Assembly (NCBI GenBank): GCA_016722285.1
Contig: JADKGI010000010.1
Span: 144,777-208,776, forward strand
Reading direction: 5' to 3'
Length of the DNA: 64,000 bases
From: Saprospiraceae bacterium
GTDB taxonomy: Bacteria > Bacteroidota > Bacteroidia > Chitinophagales > Saprospiraceae
The first letter of the stretch is position 1. Each line of letters begins with the position of its first letter. Shown piece after piece: positions 1 to 10,197 of the stretch. The notes below the pieces were generated by a model. The model searched no databases. It saw nothing but the letters and a program-made list of their open reading frames with translations, and was not told the DNA's origin. The position numbers and the translations under genes are program-made.

Positions 1-3000
1 TTGGATCTACAGCAGCAAAGTAAACTTTGACATCCTTTCTTCCAATCAGTGAATCACAAGTATATGTTCGTCCAGGTACCACAACCGGTGTGCCATCCGC
101 TGCGGCTGTTACAGGGCTGAAAGACATAGCCACACTATAATTTGGACACGGATGCTTGCTACCATTGTTAAAGTCACTTGCCCAAATAGCTACCATTCCT
201 ATATCAGGTCTGCCATCTTTATTTGTATCCACAGGCATCAGACTTGTCGCTAACCCGTTCAAACAATATGGAGTAGGAGCCTTACAATTTTTGATGGTAA
301 ACAATTGCTCACAAGATGATAAGTTACCACATCTGTCTTCAAAAGAGTACACTATTTTGTGAGTTCCAACCTTATACGTTCCTGTCGCATTAATTGCATT
401 TCCTAATCCTGATTTTGAGAGACCTGATTCGAAAGAGCCATCATTGAACTCATCTATTTTATAAGACCAGTTCAATACCTGAGTACAAAGATCTGTAGCC
501 GTTGCTGCCAGTTCAATATATCCACTTGCGCAATTAGGATCATAAGAGCATACTGTCTTAGCTGCCGGACATGAAATGATCGGCTTGCCTTTATCTACCA
601 CTTTGATGACCTGAATATGCTTCCATGTATTTATCCGATTTCTTCTATCGTCGTATGTATTGGTTGCTGTAAATATATCCGAGCCGTCATAATTTGCCTT
701 CGGATATTCTTTAACCTCATCATCATCTGTAGTAGTTGTTCCTTTGGTATCAATATATGTATTTGGAGCAAATTTACACCAGTCTATTATTGTCCAGGTA
801 CGTAGTATCTTGAAACAAGCATCACCCCCTGAATTGTTGAAAGTGTAAATTTCATCATCATATCTTGATGCGGCAAGGCTGCATGTATTATCAGAATTTA
901 TATTTGGTTTACCCAGGTTTTCCGGACTGAAGCGATTGTCAGTCGGATCATCGCAAGCTTCTATGAGTGTATCCCGTGGGAAGCTCGTAGGTCTGAAATC
1001 ACTTCCACCTATTACCATGATTATCTGTGTACAAGTCGCTGTGCGTCCACCCGGATCAGTGGCAGTGAAGTGTCTCGTAATTCTACCGGTACGGCATCCT
1101 GTCAATTCTACAATTGAATCGGTTGTAATCCTTGTATTTTCACAATTATCGTAGGCAGTCGGCCAACCAAAACTTTCTGACAATCTGGCAACATCAAAGA
1201 AGTCTCTGCACGATACTGTCATATGAGGTGGGCATGTAATTCTTGGCGGCAGTTTATCCTGTACTGTAGCATTGACCATACAGTCATTCCAGTTACCTGA
1301 TTTATCTATCGCTCTTAGTACTACCACCTGCGGAGAGTTACTCACATCAGCACAGCAGAATTCGATATTTTCGCTGAACCCGCAAGGATCTTCGATTTCA
1401 ACAACATATAAAAACTCTTCGTCTCTGCATTGTTCGCTAGCGAAATTAATCCACTTGCCATTTAAGATTTTTGTTCTTACATAAGGGTAATCATTAGCAG
1501 GGTTCAACACTGTAATAATAGTATCAATTGGATAGGCTGTTTCCCAGTTTCTGTAAGTCCCCGGATACCCGCTATACCAGGAAAATACGCCCTTATTTTT
1601 CTCATCTCTTAATCCTATTGTATAATCTTCATTAAGGTTCCACTCTTTATATTTGTCATATACCCATTTATCTTCCCCACTATTATTAAGATGTACGAGA
1701 TAACCGCCCATGGCTGCTGCAGTCTTTGCTGCAATCCTTGGGTTAACCCGATGCTTGGATACATAGTAGTAGTGAGGTGCTTTGGTTGTCGCATCAATAT
1801 ATTCTCCTATATAAGTGAATCCAGGGAAAGTAGGCGTTTTGCACGGTTTACAAAATTCAGGATTCATCCTTCTAACTAAAACTTTTGCAAGATCACACTC
1901 ATCATAACTACCATTGTCGAAAGAACTGGCCGGTACCCAAGCTTTGCCATCCAGTGTCAATGCTACAGTTGTATTCTGCTTACATATGGTGACCGGTGGG
2001 GTATTGTCTTCGACAAAAATTGAAATAGTCTTGGTTGTTTGGTTATGACATTCATCAAATGCTGTATAATCAATTGAAATACAGCCTAATGGAAGCTGAG
2101 CCAACTTATCGGTATCTGTCAACTTCAGACCTTTATATAATGCAACAGGTAATTGATTCGCATCATATACAGTAACATCATATGACAGGTCAGTTGAACA
2201 GTTGTCTTTAAGTACGGGCTTCTGCAGTTTATAAAGTCCTTCACAAGTGTGACCATTGGTCGTAGCTACATCGTCTTTCAGTCCGGAAATAACCGGCCCT
2301 TTAGAATCGACTATTTCAATTAATTGATTGTATTCAAGGAATCTTGAACTGCAAGACCATTCCAAAACGGTCCATCTACGCATGATTTTCTTAACGCACT
2401 TTATGGCCGGGAATTCGGTATCAGTATAGGTTACATATATGTTGCAGTCATTGACAGCATCCGGTGTAAGCGGAATACCTGTCATCACGGTATCAAGTCC
2501 AAATGTTACAGTTGATGGAACAACTCTGGACGTACTCACTATCAGGTTTACACAGATTATATCGCCTTTAACCAAAGCAACCGTAGGCAGCCCTGATGAA
2601 GTACAACCATTAGGCCCCGTGTATGTTGTCACAACGGTACCATTTTTTGTGTAATTAATAGATCCACCTGCGCCTAAATTGACACATCCATTTCTAAAGA
2701 CCAAAGTTTGAGTTCCCGGTGAGGTCAAACAAACCTGAGCACTTCCCAGTTTATTTGCATTAACTGACAAGGCCACAGAATCTCTCAATCCATCTCCACT
2801 TCTTCCGATCCAATATGTTCCATTTTTGATAGTGGGTAGCCAAGGGTATAAAGAAGGAACACCTGAACCAAATTTAGTTCCAATTGCTACCGGAGAAGGT
2901 CTTCCATTGGCTAACTTTGCATAATCAGCATCACATTGCAATGTGGCAATCTTAGGCCAAATAACGTCTTTAATTGTAGTTACATATATCACGACTGTAC

Positions 3001-3634
3001 ATTCATTATCAGAAATATTGCCTGACTCATCTATAGCTTTGTATTTTCTGATAATTTGTTTAAGTGTGTCCGGACCTGCAAATATGGCAGACAAGTTACA
3101 ATCGTTTACTATGATTGACTCGCTCACCTGATATACACGTGGTGTGTGGCAATTGTCCAATGCCAAAGGAATATATGTCCCAAGGCTTGGGCATGTGACT
3201 ACACACGTGTCAGGGGTAGTTCTCGCCCAGGTAGGCTTGATTTTGTCTTCTATCTTAATTTCTGTCCAACAGGAGTTAAGACCAGACGCATCTTCCACTT
3301 TACCATATATAGTTTTACCTACATATAGTGATCCATCAGTTAATGTTGTGAAGAGAGTAGATGGACCTGCAATAACTCCACCTGTCTTAGTTTTCATTAG
3401 TGTAACCTTTCTGGTTAACGTTAATCCACATGTTGTAGGTGAAGTCAGTAGATCTAAAATTGTAATGATCGCTTCGCAATTATCATCCAAAGAAACCTGA
3501 ATACTTCCTTTACAAGAACATGCTGGTGCCGGAGCCTGGGCCATCATATTTGCGAAGGTTGCAGTAAAAAATACTATAACCAGAAGCATAGTTCTGATAC
3601 TAGTATTGAGTTGTGTTGAATTTGATTCATTCAT
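1..3634 (-). CDS. Giant secreted protein with C-type lectin domain, 3' end outside window
   Basis: The minus frame is open from the ATG at 3634 to the window edge (at least 1211 codons) and has no stop, so the C-terminus is missing. An N-terminal hydrophobic stretch (about residues 16-32, ending MMAQA) reads as a Sec signal peptide. The body is Cys-rich and built of repeated beta-sandwich-like units with phrases such as ITCP and DKGKPIISCP, typical of HYR/adhesin-like proteins of Saprospiria. Around residues 605-745 a C-type lectin-like domain is visible (GFTYIGEY, MGGYLVHL, WINFASEQC). Family knowledge suggests a cell-surface or released adhesin exported by Sec and then T9SS; the sorting domain would lie outside the window. 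No gene name can be given. The start is chosen because it places the signal peptide at the N-terminus. Confidence 0.85.
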   Translation of the reverse strand, partial: MNESNSTQLNTSIRTMLLVIVFFTATFANMMAQAPAPACSCKGSIQVSLDDNCEAIITILDLLTSPTTCGLTLTRKVTLMKTKTGGVIAGPSTLFTTLTDGSLYVGKTIYGKVEDASGLNSCWTEIKIEDKIKPTWARTTPDTCVVTCPSLGTYIPLALDNCHTPRVYQVSESIIVNDCNLSAIFAGPDTLKQIIRKYKAIDESGNISDNECTVVIYVTTIKDVIWPKIATLQCDADYAKLANGRPSPVAIGTKFGSGVPSLYPWLPTIKNGTYWIGRSGDGLRDSVALSVNANKLGSAQVCLTSPGTQTLVFRNGCVNLGAGGSINYTKNGTVVTTYTGPNGCTSSGLPTVALVKGDIICVNLIVSTSRVVPSTVTFGLDTVMTGIPLTPDAVNDCNIYVTYTDTEFPAIKCVKKIMRRWTVLEWSCSSRFLEYNQLIEIVDSKGPVISGLKDDVATTNGHTCEGLYKLQKPVLKDNCSTDLSYDVTVYDANQLPVALYKGLKLTDTDKLAQLPLGCISIDYTAFDECHNQTTKTISIFVEDNTPPVTICKQNTTVALTLDGKAWVPASSFDNGSYDECDLAKVLVRRMNPEFCKPCKTPTFPGFTYIGEYIDATTKAPHYYYVSKHRVNPRIAAKTAAAMGGYLVHLNNSGEDKWVYDKYKEWNLNEDYTIGLRDEKNKGVFSWYSGYPGTYRNWETAYPIDTIITVLNPANDYPYVRTKILNGKWINFASEQCRDEEFLYVVEIEDPCGFSENIEFCCADVSNSPQVVVLRAIDKSGNWNDCMVNATVQDKLPPRITCPPHMTVSCRDFFDVARLSESFGWPTAYDNCENTRITTDSIVELTGCRTGRITRHFTATDPGGRTATCTQIIMVIGGSDFRPTSFPRDTLIEACDDPTDNRFSPENLGKPNINSDNTCSLAASRYDDEIYTFNNSGGDACFKILRTWTIIDWCKFAPNTYIDTKGTTTTDDDEVKEYPKANYDGSDIFTATNTYDDRRNRINTWKHIQVIKVVDKGKPIISCPAAKTVCSYDPNCASGYIELAATATDLCTQVLNWSYKIDEFNDGSFESGLSKSGLGNAINATGTYKVGTHKIVYSFEDRCGNLSSCEQLFTIKNCKAPTPYCLNGLATSLMPVDTNKDGRPDIGMVAIWASDFNNGSKHPCPNYSVAMSFSPVTAAADGTPVVVPGRTYTCDSLIGRKDVKVYFAAVDP

Positions 3635-4267
3635 GAGATCCAAATTTTGAGTTTTAAGTAATAAAAATTTTACTGTCAATGGGAATTAGTGGTATAATCT
3701 ATACGCCTAAGCCCCAGTAACTTAATGGTTAAGAAATAAAATTTACTTAAAAGCAGCACTGGCTGCTTTTACTCTTGCGGATCTAAAATCAAGAATCAGG
3801 TTGGATAAAAAAGGTATAATATAAAATATTAATAAATGTATAAAAAAAATCATACATTGATATCACAGCATTTCATATAGAAAAGAAATGCATGTATAAA
3901 ACACTTAGGTTAAACTATTACTAAAATCAGGGTGGATTTAAAAAGATAGGTTCGGATAGTTTCTCACGCTATTCCGGCTCAAAGATATGTTGTGTTACAT
4001 ATATAAAAAAATATTATTGTAAAAAAATACATATATTTTTAAACATAACATATATAATATTGATAATCTGAATTTTATTAATTATAAATAATTTACATTT
4101 TATCTAAAATATTCAATTAAATACACAAACATTTCTAAATTATTTATATAAAAACTACAGTTTTCAATAACATTTGTTAAAATAAAATTATTTAAAATGA
4201 TATTTTATCAGGTTCAGATTAGCCGCAAATCAGTTCTTTTCATACTACATTAAATCCATTAATGGTA

Positions 4268-4303
4268 TATATGGTCTTATGATTTGAAAATAAGTACCAT
4301 ATA
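4268..4303. other. Hairpin, 13-bp stem with one bulge
   Basis: Arms at 4268-4280 (TATATGGTCTTAT) and 4290-4303 pair over 13 bp with one bulged T and a 9-nt loop. It sits about 150 bp past the tamL stop on the minus strand. It has no clear U-tract, so a terminator role is only possible. Confidence 0.4.
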
Positions 4304-4397
4304 AAAGCCATTGAATAGAAAGGCTTATAAAATTTTGGTGTTTGCCTATAACAGTGAAATCAAAAGTAATTCCATTTTAAGGGAAGGATTTAGCTCG

Positions 4398-4416
4398 CCT
4401 GCCCGAAGATGGCAGG
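4398..4416 (-). terminator. Short GC hairpin after tamL
   Basis: CCTGCC (4398-4403) and GGCAGG (4411-4416) form a 6-bp GC stem about 40 bp beyond the stop at 4455. There is no U-tract. The left arm shares CCTGCCCGA with the hairpin at 18367, so it may be a copy of a small palindromic repeat rather than a terminator. Confidence 0.3.
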
Positions 4417-4454
4417 GATGGGTAAATTTAGAGGAATATAAAAGTGAATAAGTA

Positions 4455-6866
4455 TTAGAATGGATAATTGACAGCCACCTGAATGTTTCCAAGTCCCTGC
4501 TCTCTTATTTCTTTAAAAGTGTACCAATTGCTTTTCTTATAAGCATCTTGAAACGGGCTTCTGATCTTATACCCGAAGTCAAATCTGATTATAAAAAAAT
4601 CAAAATTGAATCTGAAACCATATCCGGCACCAATTGCAATCTGATTATAAAATTTTGATGTAATGGACGCGCCTGGGCGGATCGGGTCATCTTTGAGAGT
4701 CCATACATTACCAGCATCAACAAAGATTGCCCCATCCAGAATTAAGAGTATTTTAAATCGATACTCTGCATTCATCTCAAGTTTGATATCACCCTGATTA
4801 ACATAAATAACAGGGGTTTCTTTTACTTTATTCAACGGGTCTCTGTATCCCCCGGGGCCAGGTTCTTTTATATTCCATGCTCGTAGGCTATTGGGTCCGC
4901 CTACACCAAATTGTCTGATAAAAGGAGCCACTTTGTTATCGCCAAATGGTATTATTATTCCGCCATTAAATCGTGCAGCAAAGCTGGTCGTCTTATTATA
5001 CTCCTTATTATACCTTCCATCAAACTCATACCTGATATATTTGGCAAATAAAATTTTATCAGCAAACATCCATTTTTTATCTGACCCTGAAAGTGAATTG
5101 TAAAATAGGTTGGCAAAATGTACTTCCCATCCTGATAGCTCAAAATTATTTATGACAAGATATGAGTTTCCCTTCCGGTCTTTGGCCTTTGTATATATGT
5201 ATGACAAATCTCTAAACAGAAAGCCTGTTCCCAAGATATCTTTAAACGACAGAAGAATGAGGGGGTTCTGTTCAAATCTGGCTGTATCTTTTATAGAGTA
5301 TAAATCCAGATTAAATCCCAATGGTCTGAATACATATCGCGCATTTCTGGGCGAAGTGTAGTCAAATCCAAATGAAGCATTGTAAGACTGTACCGAATAT
5401 AAATTAATAATGTTTACTGCACTAAGACCCAGACTAATATTTGTAACTGCTTCTTCTTTAAAATTGGAATAAAATTTATTTCTTATTAAGCCTGTTTTTC
5501 TAGCAAACTTACCCAAACCTAAAAAATCCTGAAAGGAAGGAATACTCAGATTATTTTGGACTGAAAGGTTTGTCGTACGTCTTATGATTCCTGTTTCTCT
5601 TGAATAACCCAATTCGGTTCCGGCTTCCGCCCTAAGTGAATACTTTTCTGATCCACCCAGCAGATTTCTGTTTACTAACTGAGACGAGAGAGATAATCCA
5701 AATAACCGCGCAGCTCCTAATGTACTGAAATATCCATCCAAACCTCCATCATATATCCATTTTTTGGGGTGAGGAGTTAGCTGGATTTCAAAATTCATAA
5801 CTGAATCTTTTGATTCATCCGGTATGGCATTTAGTGCCACAAACCTATATGTGCCCAGACTATTTAGTTTTCGGAATGTCTTTTGTTTGTCGTCTTTCCT
5901 CAAAAACTCATCTCTTTTGAAAAATACAGAATTTGAGAGCAAACCTGGCTTTACCAAATATTTTGACGATTGCCTGTAAAATGTCAACCCATCTATATTT
6001 TCCTGTACCAGGCTATCGGCAGGTTGCCCTTGATAGTAATCTGTATAAATCTTTATCTGACCTGTAACATATCTCTGATGAATGGTGTCAGGCAACGGGG
6101 TACGAATTTGAAAGTATATAGCTACATCTTTATTCATCTTACTGCTATCACCTGATATTTCTACATAATTACTTGCAAATCCGGAATACCCATTATTCTG
6201 CAACTCCAAAGTAAGTCTTCTTTTTTCGTCCTCAAATTGAAGGTAATCTATGTAATTTCCAGGTTTGACTGTACTTTCATTTCTGATAGATTCGACAAAG
6301 GAAAGTAATTTCTTGTCGTCAGATTCGTATTGGAGGCTTCTTACCTTATATCTTTCACCTGCGGCGATAATATAAGTCACTTCGCTATCAAACCTTAAAT
6401 AGCTACCTTGGGAAGAAGACCACCCGACAGTTTTTTCATTTGTAATAAAATCTACACGAGCGTCATAATATCCTTTCCTATACCTCAGATAACTTTCCAT
6501 ATTTAAGGCTATCTTTTTTGATTTTTATTAATCATAAAAAACCGGTGGTTCGCCCAGATTCATAAGCCCGCGATTGTACCAGGCATCCATCTTTGGTTGA
6601 CTATTAGCCAGAAACAATCATTCCTTCGGGATTAAAAAAAGAAGTTTGTCGTTCGGTTTATGGTCTATAAAAGTAAGAAGCTCATTGGAAAGGGAAGTTT
6701 TATCTTTAAGAGTTTTATCATTTTTATACACTATCTTTGACCCTTTCAATAAACTTTGATTTGGCTTAAGGTAGCGGGCAGTATTGCAGGAAGACAGAAA
6801 TAGTGCCACGCCTAAATACAAGCCGATTTTCAAAACGGGATTAAGATTTGTAATCATATTACTCAT
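4455..6866 (-). pseudogene. tamL: TamL-like outer-membrane lipoprotein, interrupted by in-frame stops
   Basis: One frame of 804 codons runs from ATG 6866 to 4455 but carries TGA at 6618-6620 and TAATAA at 6525-6530. The N-terminus has a lipobox (LFLSSC) and the TamL-like start TARYLKPNQSLL. Between the stops the frame still reads family-like sequence (MDAWYNRGLMNLGEPP). After them come POTRA-like sequence (MESYLRYRKGYYDARV) and a C-terminal Omp85/D15 barrel (about residues 400-803) ending in NYPF. TamL works with TamB in moving material to the outer membrane of Bacteroidota. The TGA sits where Trp is expected (KE-W-LF). The TAATAA could be nonsense changes or a paired +1/-1 indel. It is either a true pseudogene or a consensus error. 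It is divergent from the methyltransferase gene, with only 27 bp between the two starts. Confidence 0.75.
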
Positions 6867-6893
6867 AGTGAGTCCTTCTAAAGCATATTTGCA

Positions 6894-7646
6894 GTGATAA
6901 GTAAAGGTAGAATCAAAGATATAAAAGCCCTTCATCAGCCAAAATTCAGGCAAATTTACAACAAATTCATTGCAGAGGGTGAGAAAGTATGCACGGAAAT
7001 GCTAAACAAACCTAAATTCAAGGTCGATGCTATTTTCGTCACCAATACATCAGATTCAAAATATCAAAATTTGCTCAGGAATAATACTGCAGAAATAGTG
7101 TTTATTTCATCAAAGGAAATGGAACAAATTTCAGCATTTAAAACACCTTCTGATATTTTAATATTGCTTGAAAAAAAAGAAGACAGTTATAATATATTGT
7201 TAAAGTCAGGCACTACTGCAATTTATCTGGACGGTGTTCAGGATCCAGGCAATGTTGGCACAATCATCAGGACTGCCGATTGGTTTGGTATAGATTGTGT
7301 GATCAGGTCACATGATACAGTTGACTTTTTTAATTCTAAAGTGATCCAATCCACCATGGGAAGTATGGTTAATGTAGCCATATTTACATCAGGTATAGAA
7401 AACTTAGTTTCTTCGGGAAAAAGAATTTTTGGAGCTTTTATCGGTGAGATGAATATTAATGAAATTACAATTGGTAAAGATGCCATCATAGTCCTGGGAA
7501 GTGAAGGGAATGGTATATCCCCATTAGTATCCGAGGCTATTGATACAAAATTCACCATTCCCGGTTCGTCAGGTAAGGTGGCTGAGTCTCTTAATGTTGC
7601 CGTCGCCGCAGGTATAATTTGCAGTCACCTGAAAGCATTTGTATAA
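6894..7646 (+). CDS. SpoU/TrmH-family RNA 2'-O-methyltransferase
   Basis: 250 aa, the usual size of the family. The C-terminal SPOUT domain shows all three family motifs: DGVQDPGNVGTIIRTA (motif 1, with the conserved Asn and Arg), VLGSEGNGIS (motif 2) and IPGSSGKVAESLNVAVA (motif 3). The N-terminal 90 residues fit the L30e-like substrate-binding domain (RQIYNKFIAEGEKV). It transfers methyl from SAM to a ribose 2'-OH in rRNA or tRNA. RlmB-type 23S rRNA activity is possible but cannot be told from sequence alone. The start at 6894 lies 27 bp from the divergent tamL start, so the two promoters must overlap. Confidence 0.92.
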   Translation: MISKGRIKDIKALHQPKFRQIYNKFIAEGEKVCTEMLNKPKFKVDAIFVTNTSDSKYQNLLRNNTAEIVFISSKEMEQISAFKTPSDILILLEKKEDSYNILLKSGTTAIYLDGVQDPGNVGTIIRTADWFGIDCVIRSHDTVDFFNSKVIQSTMGSMVNVAIFTSGIENLVSSGKRIFGAFIGEMNINEITIGKDAIIVLGSEGNGISPLVSEAIDTKFTIPGSSGKVAESLNVAVAAGIICSHLKAFV

Positions 7647-7877
7647 TTTTTCAGTATATAAATCAGGAATACAAAATGACATTTTCTTTATTTAATTCAT
7701 ATCTCAAAAATTCATCTTATCGGCTGCCGGTATAACAATTTATTTAGATTACCTGATTTAAATCAGATATGGTTTTGACAAAGCTTAAATCAAAATAAAT
7801 TGTGTCCAACATGTAGAAATTATCAACTTGATGATTTTTTGACTGTGTTTTTCTGCTTCCATATTATGATATAAACT

Positions 7878-7885
7878 TACTTTTG
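7878..7885 (+). promoter_or_regulatory. Bacteroidota -7 box TACTTTTG
   Basis: Matches TAnnTTTG and lies 20 bp upstream of the ATG at 7906. No well-spaced TTTG -33 element is seen; the nearest is at 7838-7841, too far away. Confidence 0.45.
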
Positions 7886-7905
7886 TAGTCTCAATCAAGA
7901 AAAAT

Positions 7906-9105
7906 ATGATTAATAATAAAAAAATGAGCTCGTCTTCGTTATGTGTTAAAGAGCATCAGGAAAACAGAACTACCAAGCCTCATCAATTACCTATCTATGC
8001 CACTTCATCTTTTGAATTTGAAAGTATGGAAGATGGCATAGACATATTCACAGGTAAAAAATCAGGACACGTCTATAGCAGATACGGTAATCCGACAGTT
8101 GATACAGTAAGTCAGAAACTGGCAGATATTGAAGCATTTAATACCGGACTCCAGGCCTATGGTTATCTCACCAGCAGCGGCATGTCAGCTATTTCTACAG
8201 TTGTCCTTTCTATGTTGAAAACCGGGGATAATATTTTAACCCAAAGTGATCTTTATGGTGGCACCACAGAAATGTTTTTAAAAGTTATCTCCCAAAGTGG
8301 CATTAAAACCATATTTACCGACCTGGCTATCATAGATGAAGTAGAATATATTTTGCAAACAAACAGAAATATCAAGCTTTTATACTTCGAGACGCCTGCC
8401 AATCCAACAATGAAATGTATTGACATCCACCACATGGCCCGCCTAGCAAAAAAATACGGCATAATCACATGTGTTGACAACACATTTTGCACTCCTATTA
8501 TTCAGCAACCATTAGCTATGGGTATAGATTTTGTTATACATTCCACCACAAAATATCTAAACGGTCATGGAAATTCAATAGCCGGAGTCATTATCGGACA
8601 TGATGAAAAATACAAAAAACAAATATGGACAACACTTAAACTACTAGGAACAACCTGTAATGCCTGGGATGCATGGCTGATCAATAATGGCATCAAAACA
8701 CTGCCTTTGCGAATGCAAAAACATAGTGAAAATGCGATGGAAGTAGCTATGTACCTATCAAAGCATCCAAATGTCAGAACAGTAAATTATAATGGATTGC
8801 CTGACCACCCATGGCATGAAGTTGCGTCAAAACAAATGAAATCCTATGGAGGAATGTTAAGTTTTGAAGCTGTCGGTACTCTAAAACAAGTATTGACCAT
8901 GATAAACAAGTTGCATTTCTGCACTATGGCCCCTACTCTGGGTGATGTAGATACGCTGGTACTACATCCTGCCACCAGTTCGCACCTCAATGTGGAAAAA
9001 ACTCAACGAGAAGCTAATGGCATTTCTGACGGGCTTGTTCGTTTGTCCATAGGCATAGAAGATGTACATGACATCATAGCAGATCTCCAAAATGCATTAA
9101 AATGA
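7906..9105 (+). CDS. Trans-sulfuration PLP enzyme (cystathionine gamma-lyase/synthase family)
   Basis: 399 aa, standard for the Cys/Met metabolism PLP family. Visible family features are SRYGNPTVDT near the N-terminus, the SSGMSAIS loop, the cofactor Asp in VDNTFCTP, and the PLP-binding Lys at residue 216 in HSTTKYLNG. The C-terminal part has TLGDVDTLVLHPA and the closing GLVRLSIGIED. Members include cystathionine gamma-synthase, cystathionine gamma/beta-lyase, methionine gamma-lyase and O-acylhomoserine sulfhydrylase; I cannot choose among these. It overlaps the next gene by 4 bp (ATGA), so the two are probably co-transcribed. Confidence 0.92.
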   Translation: MINNKKMSSSSLCVKEHQENRTTKPHQLPIYATSSFEFESMEDGIDIFTGKKSGHVYSRYGNPTVDTVSQKLADIEAFNTGLQAYGYLTSSGMSAISTVVLSMLKTGDNILTQSDLYGGTTEMFLKVISQSGIKTIFTDLAIIDEVEYILQTNRNIKLLYFETPANPTMKCIDIHHMARLAKKYGIITCVDNTFCTPIIQQPLAMGIDFVIHSTTKYLNGHGNSIAGVIIGHDEKYKKQIWTTLKLLGTTCNAWDAWLINNGIKTLPLRMQKHSENAMEVAMYLSKHPNVRTVNYNGLPDHPWHEVASKQMKSYGGMLSFEAVGTLKQVLTMINKLHFCTMAPTLGDVDTLVLHPATSSHLNVEKTQREANGISDGLVRLSIGIEDVHDIIADLQNALK

Positions 9106-9773
9106 ATGACAGGATAGCTCTGGTCTTCGGAGGCAGTGGCATGACCGGTACCAGTTTGGTACATAAATTGCTAGGAACCACTGAATATACCAAAATAAGG
9201 TTATTTGTTAGAAAAAAACTCACTCTTGTCCACCCTAAATTGGAGCAATTCATTACAGATTTTGATAATTTAGCGCTCATTAGTAATCAAATTTCAGGGG
9301 ATACTCTATTTCTTTGTCTGGGGACAACGATGGCCCGGGCAAAGAGTAAAGCTTCCTTTTACAAGGTTGATTATACATACACAATTAATGTAGCCAATAT
9401 AGCATTAAAAAATGAAGTAAATAAAGTTATATTAATTTCGTCAATGGGTGCAGATCCCGGTTCATTGATCTATTACTCCAAGGTAAAGGGGCAAGTAGAA
9501 AAAACGATTAAAAGTATGCCATTTAAAATCGTAGCCATTATACGGCCCTCATTATTGCTTGGCAATCGTAACGAGAAAAGAGTCGGCGAAAAATTAGGAG
9601 CTTTGTTGAGTGGTTGGTTTTCGGGATTATTTGTCGGTCCTTTTAGAAAATATCAGGCAATATCTTCTGATGCTGTTGCTGATGCAATGATAAAAATCGC
9701 TAATTCTCAAGAGTCCGGGATACAGATTTATGAATCTGACACGCTCAAAAATATTTCAGAAATAAATAATTAA
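9102..9773 (+). CDS. Atypical short-chain dehydrogenase, NAD(P)-binding (HTATIP2-like)
   Basis: 223 aa with an N-terminal Rossmann nucleotide-binding loop (VFGGSGMTG, residues 8-16). It also has LFLCLGTT and ISSMGADP, where the Ser substitutes for the usual active-site Ser/Thr, and a YYSKVKGQVE stretch supplying the YxxxK pair. This pattern belongs to atypical SDRs of the HTATIP2/NAD(P)H-binding group; the substrate is unknown. Its start overlaps the stop of the sulfur-enzyme gene, and gldC follows after 7 bp, suggesting one operon. Confidence 0.82.
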   Translation: MNDRIALVFGGSGMTGTSLVHKLLGTTEYTKIRLFVRKKLTLVHPKLEQFITDFDNLALISNQISGDTLFLCLGTTMARAKSKASFYKVDYTYTINVANIALKNEVNKVILISSMGADPGSLIYYSKVKGQVEKTIKSMPFKIVAIIRPSLLLGNRNEKRVGEKLGALLSGWFSGLFVGPFRKYQAISSDAVADAMIKIANSQESGIQIYESDTLKNISEINN

Positions 9774-9780
9774 TCAAATT

Positions 9781-10146
9781 GTGAGTAAACCTGTTGTAAA
9801 AAAATCACTTATAGAAATTGAAATCGGGCTGAATGAAGACAAGCACCCTGAAACAATACATTGGAAGAGCAATGACAATCCAAATGGGCAGGATTTTTCT
9901 GAGTGTAAGGCAATGTCACTTTCCTTATTTGACAAAGAATATAAAGATACACTTAAAATTGACCTCTGGACCAGCGAAATGCAGGTTGTTGAAATGGACA
10001 GGTTTGTATTTCAAACTTTGAGAGCCCTTTCCGATACATATCATAAAGCAACTAAAAACGATCAATTAGCAAATGATATGCAATTATTTGTGGATTATTT
10101 CGGGAAGCAAACTGGCATCATTAAGGATGATAAACATGAAAATTAG
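9781..10146 (+). CDS. gldC: Gliding motility protein GldC
   Basis: 121 aa starting at GTG (9781), 7 bp after the SDR stop. The core matches the GldC family (length about 110-120): IEIGLNEDKHPETIHW, the LSLFDKEYKDTLKIDLWT segment and a helical C-terminus (LANDMQLFVDYFGKQTG). GldC is a small cytoplasmic protein conserved in Bacteroidota and often kept in species without visible gliding; its biochemical role is not settled. With porT near 60.5 kb and T9SS sorting domains in the window, it supports a T9SS-bearing cell. Confidence 0.9.
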   Translation: MSKPVVKKSLIEIEIGLNEDKHPETIHWKSNDNPNGQDFSECKAMSLSLFDKEYKDTLKIDLWTSEMQVVEMDRFVFQTLRALSDTYHKATKNDQLANDMQLFVDYFGKQTGIIKDDKHEN

Positions 10147-10197
10147 GAATGAATCTTCAATTTTTAATCAATCGAAAATAACAGAAATGTCACTCTA

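Larger units (their letters stand above)
3635..4454. other. AT-rich intergenic spacer, 820 bp
   Basis: No plausible gene on either strand. The middle (about 3990-4200) is almost pure A/T. A TATCTTTG-type -7 box for the minus strand lies at 3980-3987 (read as CAAAGATA on plus), without a clear -33 partner. Two hairpins lie toward the 4455 end and are listed separately. Confidence 0.6.

Noticed and set aside
6525..6620. Stop-codon recoding (TGA as Trp) in tamL
   Set aside because: TAA stops occur in the same gene and TGA ends many intact genes here, so a changed code is not supported.
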